Counted from the first letter of the stretch, positions 49,579 to 58,608 are shown. The stretch: DNA of 64,000 nt from an uncultured Clostridia bacterium (GCA_934271235.1 CAKQQT010000005.1:1-64000); one strand, 5' to 3'. Numbers and translations are program-made. The notes: a model not told the origin generated them from the sequence alone.

Positions 49579-50700
49579 TTATTTTACGAATGTAACGTTT
49601 TCAAGTCCTGCTGTGCTCGGATCAGCCATGGAAGAATCGTTGTCGATGGTAACTTCGCCTGCAACAACCTTGTCGTACAGAGCCTGATAATCTTCAACGC
49701 TCCAGTTTTCGAACTGCCAAGTGTCAGTCGGGATACCTACTGCGTTGTCAGCTGCGCCGAGAGTCATGGAACCGCCGTAAACTGCGCCGCCCTCATAGTA
49801 CTTCGTCAGAGCTGCGATTACAGATTCAGCTAATCCCTTCATAGCGGAAGTGATAACGGTGTCGGACTGACCGGACTGGTCAACGTCAACGCCGACGATC
49901 TTCTTTTCTGCAGCTTCTGCAGCAGCTACGCCGGAGTTAAACATCGTACCGCCGCACATGAAGATAACTTCTGTGCCTGCATTGTACCAACCGGATAACA
50001 TCGCCTGAAGGTCAGGAGATGCGGAGAAGCTGGAACCGTGTTCCCAAGAATATCTCATTTCAACAGTTTCGCCCTTCGCTGCAGCAGCATCGTTCGCGCC
50101 CTGTGCAAAGCCGTAACCGTACCGGATGCAAGCCGGGTTGGAGCCGCCGCCGCCGCCGGAGAAGCCTAACTTCGTGTAGCCTTCCATAACGGTTGCGTAG
50201 CCTGCAAAGTAACCAGCCTGTTCTTCCTGATAAGATACGCCTACCAGGTTCGGCATTCCCAAATCCCATCCGTCGATGAATACGAACTGAACGTCAGGAT
50301 ACTTCGGCGCGACTTCCTTTAATGCAGTTTCCTGCAGGAAGCCAGGAGTTACGAGAACTTCAGCGCCTGCTTCGCAAGCGTCGGTCATCGCTTTGATTCT
50401 GTCCGCGTCGGTAGCGTTGGAATCGTTAGCCGGCTGATAATACTTATAGGACTTATCATTGTCATAAGCATATTTCTTAACGCCGTTCCATGTGAACTGG
50501 TTGAAAGAACCGTCCTTTAACTGACCAACGTCGGTTACCATGGCGATCTGATAAGTACCATCTTCGGATTCGTAGTTATCGGAGATGTCATCGAAGCTGA
50601 CTTCGGTGTTGCCGCCGTCACCCTGGTCGCCGCCGTTTCCGCAGGCTGCGAAAGTGAATACCATCGCCAGGATGAGCAGAACTGTTAATAACTTTTTCAT
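49579..50700 (-). CDS. BMP-family nucleoside-binding lipoprotein
   Basis: 373 residues from the ATG at 50700 behind TTAGGAGGG. The lipobox FAAC puts the lipid on C20. The Bmp fold shows in VTDVGQLKDGSFNQFTWNGVKKYA, YPDVQFVFIDGW, VGVSYQEEQAGYFAGYAT and GVDVDQSGQSDTVITSAMK. It captures nucleosides outside the membrane and hands them to the permeases encoded downstream. First gene of the nup-like operon. I looked for a purine riboswitch in its 5' region and saw none. Confidence 0.93.
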   Translation of the reverse strand: MKKLLTVLLILAMVFTFAACGNGGDQGDGGNTEVSFDDISDNYESEDGTYQIAMVTDVGQLKDGSFNQFTWNGVKKYAYDNDKSYKYYQPANDSNATDADRIKAMTDACEAGAEVLVTPGFLQETALKEVAPKYPDVQFVFIDGWDLGMPNLVGVSYQEEQAGYFAGYATVMEGYTKLGFSGGGGGSNPACIRYGYGFAQGANDAAAAKGETVEMRYSWEHGSSFSASPDLQAMLSGWYNAGTEVIFMCGGTMFNSGVAAAEAAEKKIVGVDVDQSGQSDTVITSAMKGLAESVIAALTKYYEGGAVYGGSMTLGAADNAVGIPTDTWQFENWSVEDYQALYDKVVAGEVTIDNDSSMADPSTAGLENVTFVK

Positions 50701-50740
50701 TTGTTCCCTCCTAAATGAATTAAGAATTAAGTACAAGGTC

Positions 50741-50769
50741 ATTATAATACATTTAGTGGAAAAGGGAAA
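50741..50769 (-). promoter_or_regulatory. SigA-type promoter of the nucleoside importer operon
   Basis: On the minus strand TTTCCC (50764-50769) and TATAAT (50741-50746), spacer 17 bases, about 40 bases before the start codon. The -35 is weak. Confidence 0.55.
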
Positions 50770-50842
50770 GTTATTTTTTTCATAATCTGAGTTTTTTGTG
50801 AAATTTTTGTGAAAAACGTCTTTTCGGCGGTTTACGCACGGT

Positions 50843-51664
50843 TTACGCCGCGAAGATCTGTACCCAGTACGACGTTCCGTTTTGGGAGACCGCATAGCCG
50901 ACGCCGATCTTTTCATAAGCTGTGTTCAGGATATTGGCACGGTGACCGGAAGAATTCATCCAGCCATCCATGACCGACGCGGCGCTCTTTTGCCCCATGG
51001 CGATATTTTCGCCCGCGGTCTTGTAGGTATAACCCGCGGCTTTGAGCATATCAAAAGCAGAGCCGTAGGTTGGCGAGGTGTGCGAAAAGTATTGGTTCTT
51101 CGCCATATCTTCCGCTTTTTTCTGCGCCAGTTCCGCCAACTTGCTGTCACTTTTCAGCGCGGTAAGCCCTTGCTTTGCCCGTTCTGTATTGACCAGACTG
51201 ACCACCTGCGACGTCATGCTGCTCTGACCGGTGCTCACCTGCTCGTCTTTGCTTGCCTGATCGTCTTTACTTGCCTGATCGTCTTTACTTGCCTGATCGT
51301 CTTTACTTGCCTGATCGTCTTTGTTCTGCGCATTACCCGGATTCTGGCCCTGTTCGGTGTTCTGATCTTTACAGTCCGTCTTTACCTGACAAAATGCTCC
51401 AAAGTCAAAGTCAGCTTTGCAAAGTTTCTCCGGATCGAGCTGTTCTTTACAGAACGTCTCAAAGTCAATCTGTCTATTGCAGAGCTCTGCAAGGTCCTGT
51501 ACTGTCTGCACCTTGCAGAGCTGCGCTGCTGTCACAGTCTGTCCTTGTCCTGCGGTATCTGCGCAGGATGTCGCCGATGTGGTTTTCTCTGCCGCGTAGC
51601 TGACGCTTCCTGCCCCCAGGACCATTGTCATCGCTAAAACTGCGGTCATCATTTTCTTTTTCAT
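50843..51664 (-). CDS. Secreted SCP/CAP-domain protein with Cys-decapeptide and KDDQAS repeats
   Basis: 273 residues from the ATG at 51664 (AAGGAGG before it). Signal peptide 1-25; then about 60 residues in which cysteines recur every ten residues (LCNRQIDFETF, FCKEQLDPEKL, LCKADFDFGAF); then four to five tandem KDDQAS units; then a C-terminal SCP/CAP domain (about 150-273) with VNTERAKQGLTALKSD, YFSHTSPTYG, GENIAMG and SGHRANILN. CAP proteins of this YkwD type are secreted in sporulating Firmicutes; role unknown. No wall anchor visible. Confidence 0.88.
   Translation of the reverse strand: MKKKMMTAVLAMTMVLGAGSVSYAAEKTTSATSCADTAGQGQTVTAAQLCKVQTVQDLAELCNRQIDFETFCKEQLDPEKLCKADFDFGAFCQVKTDCKDQNTEQGQNPGNAQNKDDQASKDDQASKDDQASKDDQASKDEQVSTGQSSMTSQVVSLVNTERAKQGLTALKSDSKLAELAQKKAEDMAKNQYFSHTSPTYGSAFDMLKAAGYTYKTAGENIAMGQKSAASVMDGWMNSSGHRANILNTAYEKIGVGYAVSQNGTSYWVQIFAA
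51243..51323. repeat. 18-bp tandem repeat inside the SCP gene
   Basis: The unit TCGTCTTTACTTGCCTGA is repeated about four and a half times (51243-51323), nearly identical, and codes for KDDQAS hexapeptides. In-frame unit length means copy number can vary without breaking the gene. Confidence 0.9.
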
Positions 51665-51839
51665 GTTTTGCCTCCTTATCTCTTGCGCGGGTATGGGTTT
51701 CCGAACCTCCGGAGGATTTTGCCCGCGCATTTGCATCAGGTACCATACAAAAACTATAACCGCTTTCCTCCAAGGATGTCACCCCCTCAAAATCTGGAAA
51801 CAGCCTCTGATGCTTTTTCAGCCGGTTCCGCTTTTTTAC

Positions 51840-52135
51840 CTTTTTCACTCTTTCTTCGAATGCCTTCCAGAAAAACCCTTTTTATGCATAGGGCTGCTAC
51901 CTTTTTGCGTCTTCGCACGAAAAAAAGCATGCCGAAGTACTTTGGCCCTCGGTTTCACCCCTTCGACTGCTTTTTCCATCCGTTTGATTCCTCTGTTTTT
52001 TACAAGTTTCGACATTTCTCGAGCACCTTCGAGTTTTTTGCGCCTATGTCCTTGTCCTTGCTCCTCTGCTGCCCTCTTTTTTCTGACCGTATGATGCTTT
52101 TTTTCAGCCCAAATCGCGATTTGGATCTAGTTTTA
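51840..52135 (-). repeat. Dispersed repeat family R, copy B
   Basis: The reverse complement matches copy A (18638-18917) in the same block order. Here the fold-back arms are CGAAAAAAAGCAT (51918-51930) and ATGCTTTTTTTC (52094-52105). A 10-base length difference near 52020 separates the upstream and downstream reading frames that are continuous in copy A. It occupies most of the 560-base gap between the SCP gene and the NUDIX gene; the rest of the gap (52136-52226) shows only a short TTGAAATTTCAA palindrome. Confidence 0.8.
51845..52015 (-). CDS. Possible small protein inside repeat copy B
   Basis: A 56-codon frame starting MSKLVKNRGI with RHAFFRAKTQKGSSPMH and FSG, the counterpart of the frame in copy A. 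A GAAGG lies nine bases before the ATG and might serve as ribosome-binding site. Strongly basic, no known domain. Two related frames in one window argue for a small family; whether it is translated is open. Confidence 0.38.
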   Translation of the reverse strand: MSKLVKNRGIKRMEKAVEGVKPRAKVLRHAFFRAKTQKGSSPMHKKGFSGRHSKKE

Positions 52136-52226
52136 TGCAGCAAAGTTTTTACTGCAGGCGAGCCTTTGTAAGCGTCTCTTCCGCATAAAATCCGTAAAAA
52201 AAGAAACCGTTGAAATTTCAACGATT

Positions 52227-52853
52227 TCAAATCATTTCCGCATCTTTCCATTCATCCGCCAGATGACGCACAAAAGATGCCGTCAGTCCCCAGATGATCT
52301 TGTCCTCATAGTGGTAGATCGCGATCTGCTTATGCCCCACGCGCCACTTGTAATCGCTGCGGATCCCCGTCATTTCATAAGGAAAATCCGCGGTGTCCTG
52401 TACGATGTCCTGCTCGTAGATATAAGGTTCGGTCTCCGCGAAAAAACGCACCGGAACGGTAAAAACTTCCGCGACCTCCGCCTCGCTGAGCTTGAGATTT
52501 TTGAGTTCCGTTTCCGGCATGATGCCGACGACCGCATGCATGGCAATGGACGCCAGCTCATACTGCGTTCCGTATTTTCCCAGGATTTCAATGTTTTTCA
52601 GGCCGATCTCCTCATAGGTCTCCCGCAATGCGCAGTCCTCGATGCTCTCCCCCTGTTCCATTTTTCCCCCGGGAAAACAGATATCGCCCGGCTGCTTGAT
52701 CTTGGCGGCGCGTTTTTCAAAGAGAAAATGCATGCCGTCCTTTTTTTCCACCAATAAGATCAAAACCGCGAACTCCCGCATAATATCCAGCGTCTGTCTG
52801 CCGCGCCCCGCGAGGAACGTGCGGATCTGTTCTTTTTGCAGTTCTTGGCACAC
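52227..52853 (-). CDS. NUDIX hydrolase, CoA pyrophosphatase type
   Basis: 208 residues from a GTG at 52853, chosen because GAGGGAGG lies eight bases before it, whereas the longer ATG frame runs back through the preceding terminator. The CoAse-specific motif KRAAKIKQPGDICFPGGK precedes the Nudix box (GGKMEQGESIEDCALRETYEEIG). Such enzymes cut coenzyme A to 4'-phosphopantetheine and 3',5'-ADP. Follows the P-loop gene on the same strand but after a terminator. Confidence 0.87.
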   Translation of the reverse strand: MCQELQKEQIRTFLAGRGRQTLDIMREFAVLILLVEKKDGMHFLFEKRAAKIKQPGDICFPGGKMEQGESIEDCALRETYEEIGLKNIEILGKYGTQYELASIAMHAVVGIMPETELKNLKLSEAEVAEVFTVPVRFFAETEPYIYEQDIVQDTADFPYEMTGIRSDYKWRVGHKQIAIYHYEDKIIWGLTASFVRHLADEWKDAEMI

Positions 52854-52871
52854 GATTCTGCCCTCCCTCAA

Positions 52872-52901
52872 ACAAAAGAAAGGCGATGGTCTCCCACCGC
52901 C
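52872..52901 (-). terminator. Terminator of the P-loop protein gene
   Basis: GGCGATGG (52882-52889) pairs with CCACCGCC (52894-52901, one G-U) around TCTC; on the minus strand TTTCTTTTG follows. Confidence 0.7.
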
Positions 52902-52922
52902 CGATATTTCAAAGCAAATCAA

Positions 52923-53345
52923 TTAATTTAAGATTTCGCATCCTTCGAAATTTACACCAATCATTTCTTCCTTTTCAGCGCTCAGGCTTACAACGAAATC
53001 CATGCCGTAATCTTTGGAGATGTTCTTCAGTCTTTCAACAAACTCCGGAAGATCACCGAGGGTGAAATCAGCGTGTTTCAGAATGCTGTCGATAAAGATA
53101 GTTTCAATGTCGTGATCGGAACTGATGATCCCGTATAAAAAACCGATGTATTCGTCGCTGTTGGTCACATGCTCAAAGTCTTCCATACAGATAACTCTGA
53201 TCCTGTATTTCAAGTCGTACATCAGTCTGTGGTTCTTGTTAATAAAAATAATGCTTCCTTTACTTGTTTCAACGGACTCATTTGCCAGCTCGATCATCTG
53301 TTTTGTCTTGCCGCTTCCTTTGTGTCCTACCAAAAGTTTCACCAT
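52923..53345 (-). CDS. Small P-loop ATP-binding protein, PilT-annotated type
   Basis: 140 residues from the ATG at 53345 (GGAGG lies inside the longer frame and sets this start). Walker A GHKGSGKT is at 7-14, followed by FINKNHRLMYDLKYRIRVICMEDF and a Walker B-like IETIFIDSIL. Relatives in Clostridia are often named twitching motility PilT, but the protein is far too short for a PilT hexamer ATPase and no pilus genes are near. Function unknown. Own promoter upstream. Confidence 0.75.
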   Translation of the reverse strand: MVKLLVGHKGSGKTKQMIELANESVETSKGSIIFINKNHRLMYDLKYRIRVICMEDFEHVTNSDEYIGFLYGIISSDHDIETIFIDSILKHADFTLGDLPEFVERLKNISKDYGMDFVVSLSAEKEEMIGVNFEGCEILN

Positions 53346-53397
53346 GGTTATCGCCTCCAAAATCAGTTTTGCTTTTCTTTCTTAATTTATTTCATTC

Positions 53398-53426
53398 ATT
53401 ATACACTATATTTCCCTGCCTTTCAA
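53398..53426 (-). promoter_or_regulatory. SigA-type promoter of the P-loop protein gene
   Basis: On the minus strand TTGAAA (53421-53426) and TATAAT (53398-53403) with a 17-base spacer, about 55 bases before the start codon. Confidence 0.72.
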
Positions 53427-53582
53427 GCATTAAATCCTGCTTTCTTTCGTTTCCGGCAGCAATTTTACTTTCGATCACCGTCCTCAGCTCCGGCATAAAC
53501 GCCAAACTCCGGCTTTGCAGGAGGGGCTGCGCCGGGGTTTGGCTGATGGCGTGGAAATTTATATGAAATAAAATGCTTTACC

Positions 53583-54896
53583 TTATTTGAGCACCGTGCC
53601 GTCTGCCAGTGTGATCGTATAACCGTTGAAGTTGATCGTTCCGTTGTTGGTCAGACTTGTGATCGTGCAGTTGCCGGTCAGATTCCACGTCGATCCGCTC
53701 TCGACGGTAATCACTGCGTTATCCGATACGGCGGTGCCGCCCGCTGCGTTATCCACGATATTGATGGTTCCGGTAAACGTGCTGCTCTTAGCCAATGTCA
53801 TGTTTAAGGTCGAAATCGTATCGACAACGATATCTCCTTGCAAGGTCTGCTTGGAAGCCGTAAAGTTGACATTCGCACCGTTAGCACCCGCGGTCCCCCA
53901 TCCGCGGCTTGCGGAGTTGCCGCAGATGTTCATCAGATAAGCGTCGCTGTCCAGATTTTTGAGGCTGACACCGCTGAGACTGATGCTGCAATCGGTGTTG
54001 GTGATATAGAACATGTCTCCGTTCTGGGCAGTCAGACTGCCGCCGGTCATGGAAAACGTACTTTCTCCGACTTCCGCATCACCGGACATGGACTGGTAGA
54101 TCATCACATTGTGTACATTTTCGGAGGAGCTGGTACCCTCGGTATCACTCATATTGCCTGTCACATCGCAGTTTTTGAGGGTGATGGAGTTTTGCCCCTC
54201 AATGACCAGCGCCTCGGAATGGTTGGCTGTCAACTTCGCGTTTGCGGCTGTGATGTCTGCGGTAGAGTACACCGCCGGTGAATTGTAGCCGTTGCTGGTG
54301 TAGGTACCGCCGTCAACGTTGACGGTACCGCCGCCGCGGTCGGAACGGATGGCTGCGGAAGAATTGCCTGCCGTCGTCACAGTCAGATTGCTCGCATTGG
54401 TGGTCGCACCGCCGGTGGTCTGAATGCCGCCGGAATTATCCTTGCCGGTCGTAATGGTCGTGTCGGAAACATTGACCGTCGTTCCGCTGCCGTAACTGAA
54501 AATGCCGTTGCCGTTCTGTGCGTCCGAGGTCACGGTCGCATTTTTGATGGTTACCGTCGCGCCGTCTGTTGCCAGAAACGCTGCATTAACACCATAAAAA
54601 TCACCGTTTTCGGTATTGGAGGTCGCACCGCCGTCCTTGTTGATGGTTACGCTTTCGAGCGTAACTTCTGCGCCGTCAACGCGCAGTGCGTTTTCCTCAT
54701 CACCGGTCGAAGTATAGGTCGTATCGGTATACGTCCCGTCCTCGTCAATGGTATTGGCGCTGCTGCCCTGTTCTACATTGCTGCTGCCGCCAAAGCCGCC
54801 GTTCATAGTGACAATGGTCACTGCCGTCGCGCTGCCGCTCTTATCTAAAGTGATCTGCAGAAGTAATATAATGAAAGAAACAGAAAGGATGTGCAA
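53583..54896 (-). pseudogene. 5'-truncated right-handed beta-helix surface protein
   Basis: Up to 437 residues of Ser/Thr/Asn/Gly-rich beta-helix rungs (VTSDAQNGNGIFSYGSGTTVNVSDTTITTGKDNSGGIQTTGGATTN and similar), of a kind that in relatives follows a lipoprotein signal and a Ser/Thr spacer. Here the frame begins at a TTG without ribosome-binding site, has no proper signal peptide, and its first 15 codons run through the promoter of the divergent regulator gene. The body is uninterrupted to its natural stop. It looks decapitated by a rearrangement; the next ATG (MNGGFGG) also lacks a ribosome-binding site. Confidence 0.6.
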
Positions 54897-54900
54897 GACG

Positions 54901-55575
54901 ATGCGTTTATTGATTGCAGAAGATGAACAGGATCTGGCGGAAGCGCTGTGTGCGTTTTTCGAAAAAAACCAGTTTACGGTCGATACCGTATATAATGGAC
55001 AGGATGCTTATGATTATGCCGCGACCGGGGATTACGACGCAGTCATTTTAGACGTGATGATGCCCAAACGCAATGGCATCGAAGTGCTCCGGCAGCTGCG
55101 CGCAGACGGCGTGCAGACACCGATCATGATGCTGACCGCCAAGGGAGAAAAGGATGACCGCATCACCGGTTTTGATGCCGGTGCCGATGATTATCTGCCA
55201 AAACCCTTTGCCCCGGACGAACTGCTTGCGCGGGTGCGCGCGATGCTGCGCCGCTATGACAGCTATAAGCCGACGATTTTATGCTACGAGGATCTGGCCT
55301 TGGACGCGGCCAGCGGGATGTTGTCGTGCAAGGGACAGGAAGTCCGGCTGAGCGGGCGGGAGTTTCAGGTCATGGAACTCTTCATGCGCGCGCCGCGTGT
55401 CGTTTTTTCGGCGGAAAAGATCATGGAACGGGTCTGGGGCTGGGACAGCGACGCGGAAATCAATGTCGTCTGGGTCCACATTTCCAATTTGCGCAAAAAA
55501 CTCAAAAATATTGACTCTGCGGTCTCCATCTACGCGAACCGCGGGCTTGGTTATGTGCTGGAGGTGCGGTCATGA
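54901..55575 (+). CDS. OmpR-family response regulator
   Basis: 224 residues from the ATG at 54901 (AAAGGATG before it). Receiver domain with D51 as phospho-acceptor (VILDVMMPKRNG) and the LTAKGEKDDRITGFDAGADDYLPKPF region, then a winged-helix DNA-binding domain (ERVWGWDSDAEINVVWVHISNLRKKL). Its promoter must lie over the start of the truncated beta-helix gene (a TATAAT at 54867-54872). Overlaps the kinase gene by four bases. Confidence 0.92.
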   Translation: MRLLIAEDEQDLAEALCAFFEKNQFTVDTVYNGQDAYDYAATGDYDAVILDVMMPKRNGIEVLRQLRADGVQTPIMMLTAKGEKDDRITGFDAGADDYLPKPFAPDELLARVRAMLRRYDSYKPTILCYEDLALDAASGMLSCKGQEVRLSGREFQVMELFMRAPRVVFSAEKIMERVWGWDSDAEINVVWVHISNLRKKLKNIDSAVSIYANRGLGYVLEVRS

Positions 55576-56924
55576 TGCACGCCCTGCGAAAAAAATTCAT
55601 TCGCATTACCATGCTGGCAGTCACAGCCGTGATGCTGGTGCTCTGCATCGGCGTCAATGCCGCCAATTACCTTTCCACGCAATCGGATGTCAGCCGCACA
55701 CTGCAGATGATCACGGATAACCGCGGGACGATCCCCAAGACAATGCCATCCGACGGCGCGGATACCGAGCACTCTGCGCTCCCACCGGCATTGCCTGCAG
55801 ATCAAGAGGACGATGCGCTCCCGCCGGCTTTGCCGGACACCGATACCGACAGCAATACCGGCTCCATGAACAGCGTGCCGGACAAGCCGAACGGACCGTT
55901 TACAGAAGAGACGCCTTACACGACACGCTATTTTGTGCTGCGTTACGATAGCAGCGGCAGCCTCTCCGATGTCGGGCTTGACAATATCGCTTCCATCACC
56001 GAGGACGATGTGCCGGAGTATCTTGCGGTCGCCGTCGCGCATGGCGCAGGCTCCGGCTCCTATCAGGATTATCAGTATCAAGTCACGCAGGTCGGCGACG
56101 ACCGCTGGATGGCAGTTTTTTTAGATTGCTATCAGAGTAAACGCGCGATCTCCATACTGGCGATGCTTTCGGTCGGCGTCACGATCGTCTGCATCGCTTT
56201 GGTCTATATCATTGTACGGATCTGTTCAAAAAAAGCCATCGAACCAATGCTTAAGAACGCGGAGAAGCAAAAGCAGTTTATCACCGATGCCAGCCATGAG
56301 CTCAAGACGCCGATCACCGTCATCGCGACCAGCCTGACGGTTCTGGAAATGGAAGTCGGTAAGCAAAAATGGATCGACAAGGCCATGGCGCAGACCGAAA
56401 AGCTCAAAGATCTGGTCAATGCTCTTGTGACACTGGCCCGCATGGATGAAGAGGAATCGCCTCTTCATTTCGAGCCGTTCGATGTCAGCGACGCGGTGCA
56501 GGAAACTGCAGAGTCCTTTGCGGATTTTGCCGACTCGCAGGGACACGCGCTGCAGCTCGAGATCGTACCGCAGCTTTGCTATACCGGCGACGCCTACGCA
56601 ATACGTCAATTGGTTTCTATTCTTTTGGACAATGCGGTGAAATACGCGGCACCCGGCTCTGCCATCTCTCTGCGCATGCAAAAATCCCCTCGGTATCCCA
56701 AGGGGATTCTCATACAGGCTTCCAATGCCTGCGAAAATCTCGATCCAAACAAGCTGGATCAGCTCTTTGACCGTTTCTATCGTTCGGATGAATCCCGCAG
56801 TGAGCGCAGCGGCTTCGGCATCGGACTGTCGATCGCCCGCAGCATCGCCGAAGGACACCACGGCACCATCCGCGCGGAGTCGCCGGACGGCAAGGTCATC
56901 GTCTTTACCGCCGAGCTGCGCTAA
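55572..56924 (+). CDS. Sensor histidine kinase
   Basis: 450 residues: membrane segments about 10-30 and 186-208, an extracellular part with an acidic proline-rich linker (LPPALPADQEDDALPPALPDTDTDS), no separate HAMP that I can delimit, then HisKA with H242 in DASHELKTPITV and an ATPase domain ending RSGFGIGLSIARSIAEGHHG. It pairs with the OmpR regulator (ATGA overlap). Signal unknown; its stop overlaps that of convergent thiN. Confidence 0.9.
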   Translation: MMHALRKKFIRITMLAVTAVMLVLCIGVNAANYLSTQSDVSRTLQMITDNRGTIPKTMPSDGADTEHSALPPALPADQEDDALPPALPDTDTDSNTGSMNSVPDKPNGPFTEETPYTTRYFVLRYDSSGSLSDVGLDNIASITEDDVPEYLAVAVAHGAGSGSYQDYQYQVTQVGDDRWMAVFLDCYQSKRAISILAMLSVGVTIVCIALVYIIVRICSKKAIEPMLKNAEKQKQFITDASHELKTPITVIATSLTVLEMEVGKQKWIDKAMAQTEKLKDLVNALVTLARMDEEESPLHFEPFDVSDAVQETAESFADFADSQGHALQLEIVPQLCYTGDAYAIRQLVSILLDNAVKYAAPGSAISLRMQKSPRYPKGILIQASNACENLDPNKLDQLFDRFYRSDESRSERSGFGIGLSIARSIAEGHHGTIRAESPDGKVIVFTAELR

Positions 56925-57622
56925 GCGAAAATCTTGATCAGCAGTAGTTTGCCGCGTGCGACGGTCACTTCGGCAGTCTCGCCCGGCAGCACTTCGTTGC
57001 TGGTGCCGTACTGGTACTCGCAGTGAATGGCTGCGTCCTGCAGCGGATATTTGGCGTGGGTGATCGTCACGCCTTCTGCCTGTCCGCTGACATTGAGCAG
57101 CGAAAAATAGGCACAGGTATCGTCGATCCGGACCGGGCTGCCTGAGACGAGCTGCATCTCGGAGTAATCGTCCAAAATCCTGCCCTGTTTGCCCGCTTCG
57201 TCCAGCATATAGAGGATCGATACATTGACCAGGGTGTGATCCAGCCGCTGTCCGATGACGCCGACCAGCAGAAAATCTGCAAATCCACGCCGCATTGCCT
57301 CTTTGACTGCAAAGACTGTATCGGTATCGTCTTTTTCACAAGGCAGCACGATCAGCTCCGGTACACCGTCCCTTGCTGCTGCATTCGCATCCGCAGACAT
57401 AGCCGCGGCTCCTGCACACTGATACTTCTGCTCCATTTCGTCTTTGGCGTACGAATCGAAGTCGCCGATGATCAGATCCGGCCAGACACCGAGCCGCGCC
57501 TGATGTTTCAGTCCGGCGTCGCAGTAAATGTAATAGTCGTCATTCCTGAAATATTTTTTGATCTTCTCGTAATTCTGGATCTCGGCCGCGCCGATGATCA
57601 CACATCTTTGTTTCTGTTCCAT
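56921..57622 (-). CDS. thiN: Thiamine pyrophosphokinase
   Basis: 233 residues. Motifs GDFDSY (residues about 53-58), the DDTDTVFAVKEAMRRGFADFLLVGVIGQRLDHTLVN stretch with its G...R.DH signature, and the C-terminal YPLQ/G.SNE region define the family, which transfers pyrophosphate from ATP to thiamine. It forms a minus-strand group with the agmatinase gene 35 bases upstream. No TPP riboswitch is visible in front of it. Confidence 0.92.
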   Translation of the reverse strand: MEQKQRCVIIGAAEIQNYEKIKKYFRNDDYYIYCDAGLKHQARLGVWPDLIIGDFDSYAKDEMEQKYQCAGAAAMSADANAAARDGVPELIVLPCEKDDTDTVFAVKEAMRRGFADFLLVGVIGQRLDHTLVNVSILYMLDEAGKQGRILDDYSEMQLVSGSPVRIDDTCAYFSLLNVSGQAEGVTITHAKYPLQDAAIHCEYQYGTSNEVLPGETAEVTVARGKLLLIKIFA

Positions 57623-57657
57623 GCTCTGTCATTTTCCTATGCTGCAAAATCTTTTCC

Positions 57658-58590
57658 TTATGGCCGCTCCAGTTTGCCGATTTGGTCCGCCCAGTAGCCC
57701 CATACTTCCTGCAGCAGCTTGCGGCCGGCGAACATCGCTGCCAGAGACGGATCCAGCGGCGGTGCGATCTCGACCACATCAAAGCCGATGATGTTGAGGT
57801 TCTGGAACAGCTTTTCGAGCAAGGTCAACGCCATCCGCGGCGTCAGTCCGCCGAACTGCGGCGTGCCGGTCCCTGCTGCAAAACCGGGATCTAAGGCATC
57901 GATATCAAAGGTGATGTAAACCTTGTCAAAACGCTTCATTTTTTCGATGCAGGCATCCGCCACCGCCTCGATCCCCTCATGATAACAGTCGTAAGCGGTT
58001 TTGACCTGGATCTTGTTTGCCTTATGGAATTCGAATTCGTCCGGCTCAATGGAACGGATGCCGATGAAAAAGAGATTTTCCAGCGAGCTGACATGTTCCA
58101 GTTCCAACGCCCGGCGTTCGGTATTGCCATGAGAAAGATAGTCCCCCTCCAGCGCATCGCACAGATCCATGTGCGCGTCGATGTGAAGGATGCCGAATTC
58201 CTCATCCAGCGCATCGTTGATGCCGCGTTCCACCGGGATCGTCACCGAGTGGTCGCCGCCGACCATGGTGAACTTCACGCCTTGCTCAACCAGACTTTTG
58301 ACATAGGCCTGCACCTCCGCAAACAGGGCGTCGCGGTCTTCATTGACAAAATCACCGGCGTCCAAGAGTTCAAAACTGTCGTAATAGTACAGTCTTTCGG
58401 TCGACGGTGTGGAATGCTTGGTATTGGCACGCAGGACTTCCGGCGCCTGCGCCGCGCCGCCTCGATAACTGACGCCGCCGTCAAACGGAATGCCGAAGAG
58501 CACCGCATCTACTTCGGTCTCTTTTTTATCCGGTCGGTTCAATCCGCACCAGGACTGCGGGTCTAAGACATCTTTACTTTTTTTCAACAT
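57658..58590 (-). CDS. speB: Agmatinase-family ureohydrolase
   Basis: 310 residues. Manganese ligands are in place: GGDHS (H114), DAHMD (138-142) and FDIDALDP. The family hydrolyses agmatine to putrescine and urea, but guanidinobutyrase and formiminoglutamase relatives share these motifs, so the substrate is provisional. The long N-terminal SWCGLNRPDKKETE region is typical of clostridial members. Followed by thiN. Confidence 0.87.
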   Translation of the reverse strand: MLKKSKDVLDPQSWCGLNRPDKKETEVDAVLFGIPFDGGVSYRGGAAQAPEVLRANTKHSTPSTERLYYYDSFELLDAGDFVNEDRDALFAEVQAYVKSLVEQGVKFTMVGGDHSVTIPVERGINDALDEEFGILHIDAHMDLCDALEGDYLSHGNTERRALELEHVSSLENLFFIGIRSIEPDEFEFHKANKIQVKTAYDCYHEGIEAVADACIEKMKRFDKVYITFDIDALDPGFAAGTGTPQFGGLTPRMALTLLEKLFQNLNIIGFDVVEIAPPLDPSLAAMFAGRKLLQEVWGYWADQIGKLERP

Positions 58591-58608
58591 GATTTCTTTC
58601 CTCCGTTT

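Noticed and set aside
50701..50842. Purine riboswitch before the nucleoside importer
   Set aside because: The 5' region is short and lacks the three-way junction core; only a plain promoter is visible.
51243..51323. Regularly spaced repeats that could suggest CRISPR
   Set aside because: Units are directly adjacent without spacers and code in frame for KDDQAS; no cas genes in the window.
52854..52922. Start of the CoA-type NUDIX at the ATG 52922
   Set aside because: That frame would be translated from within the preceding gene's end and terminator; the GTG at 52853 has GAGGGAGG at the right distance.
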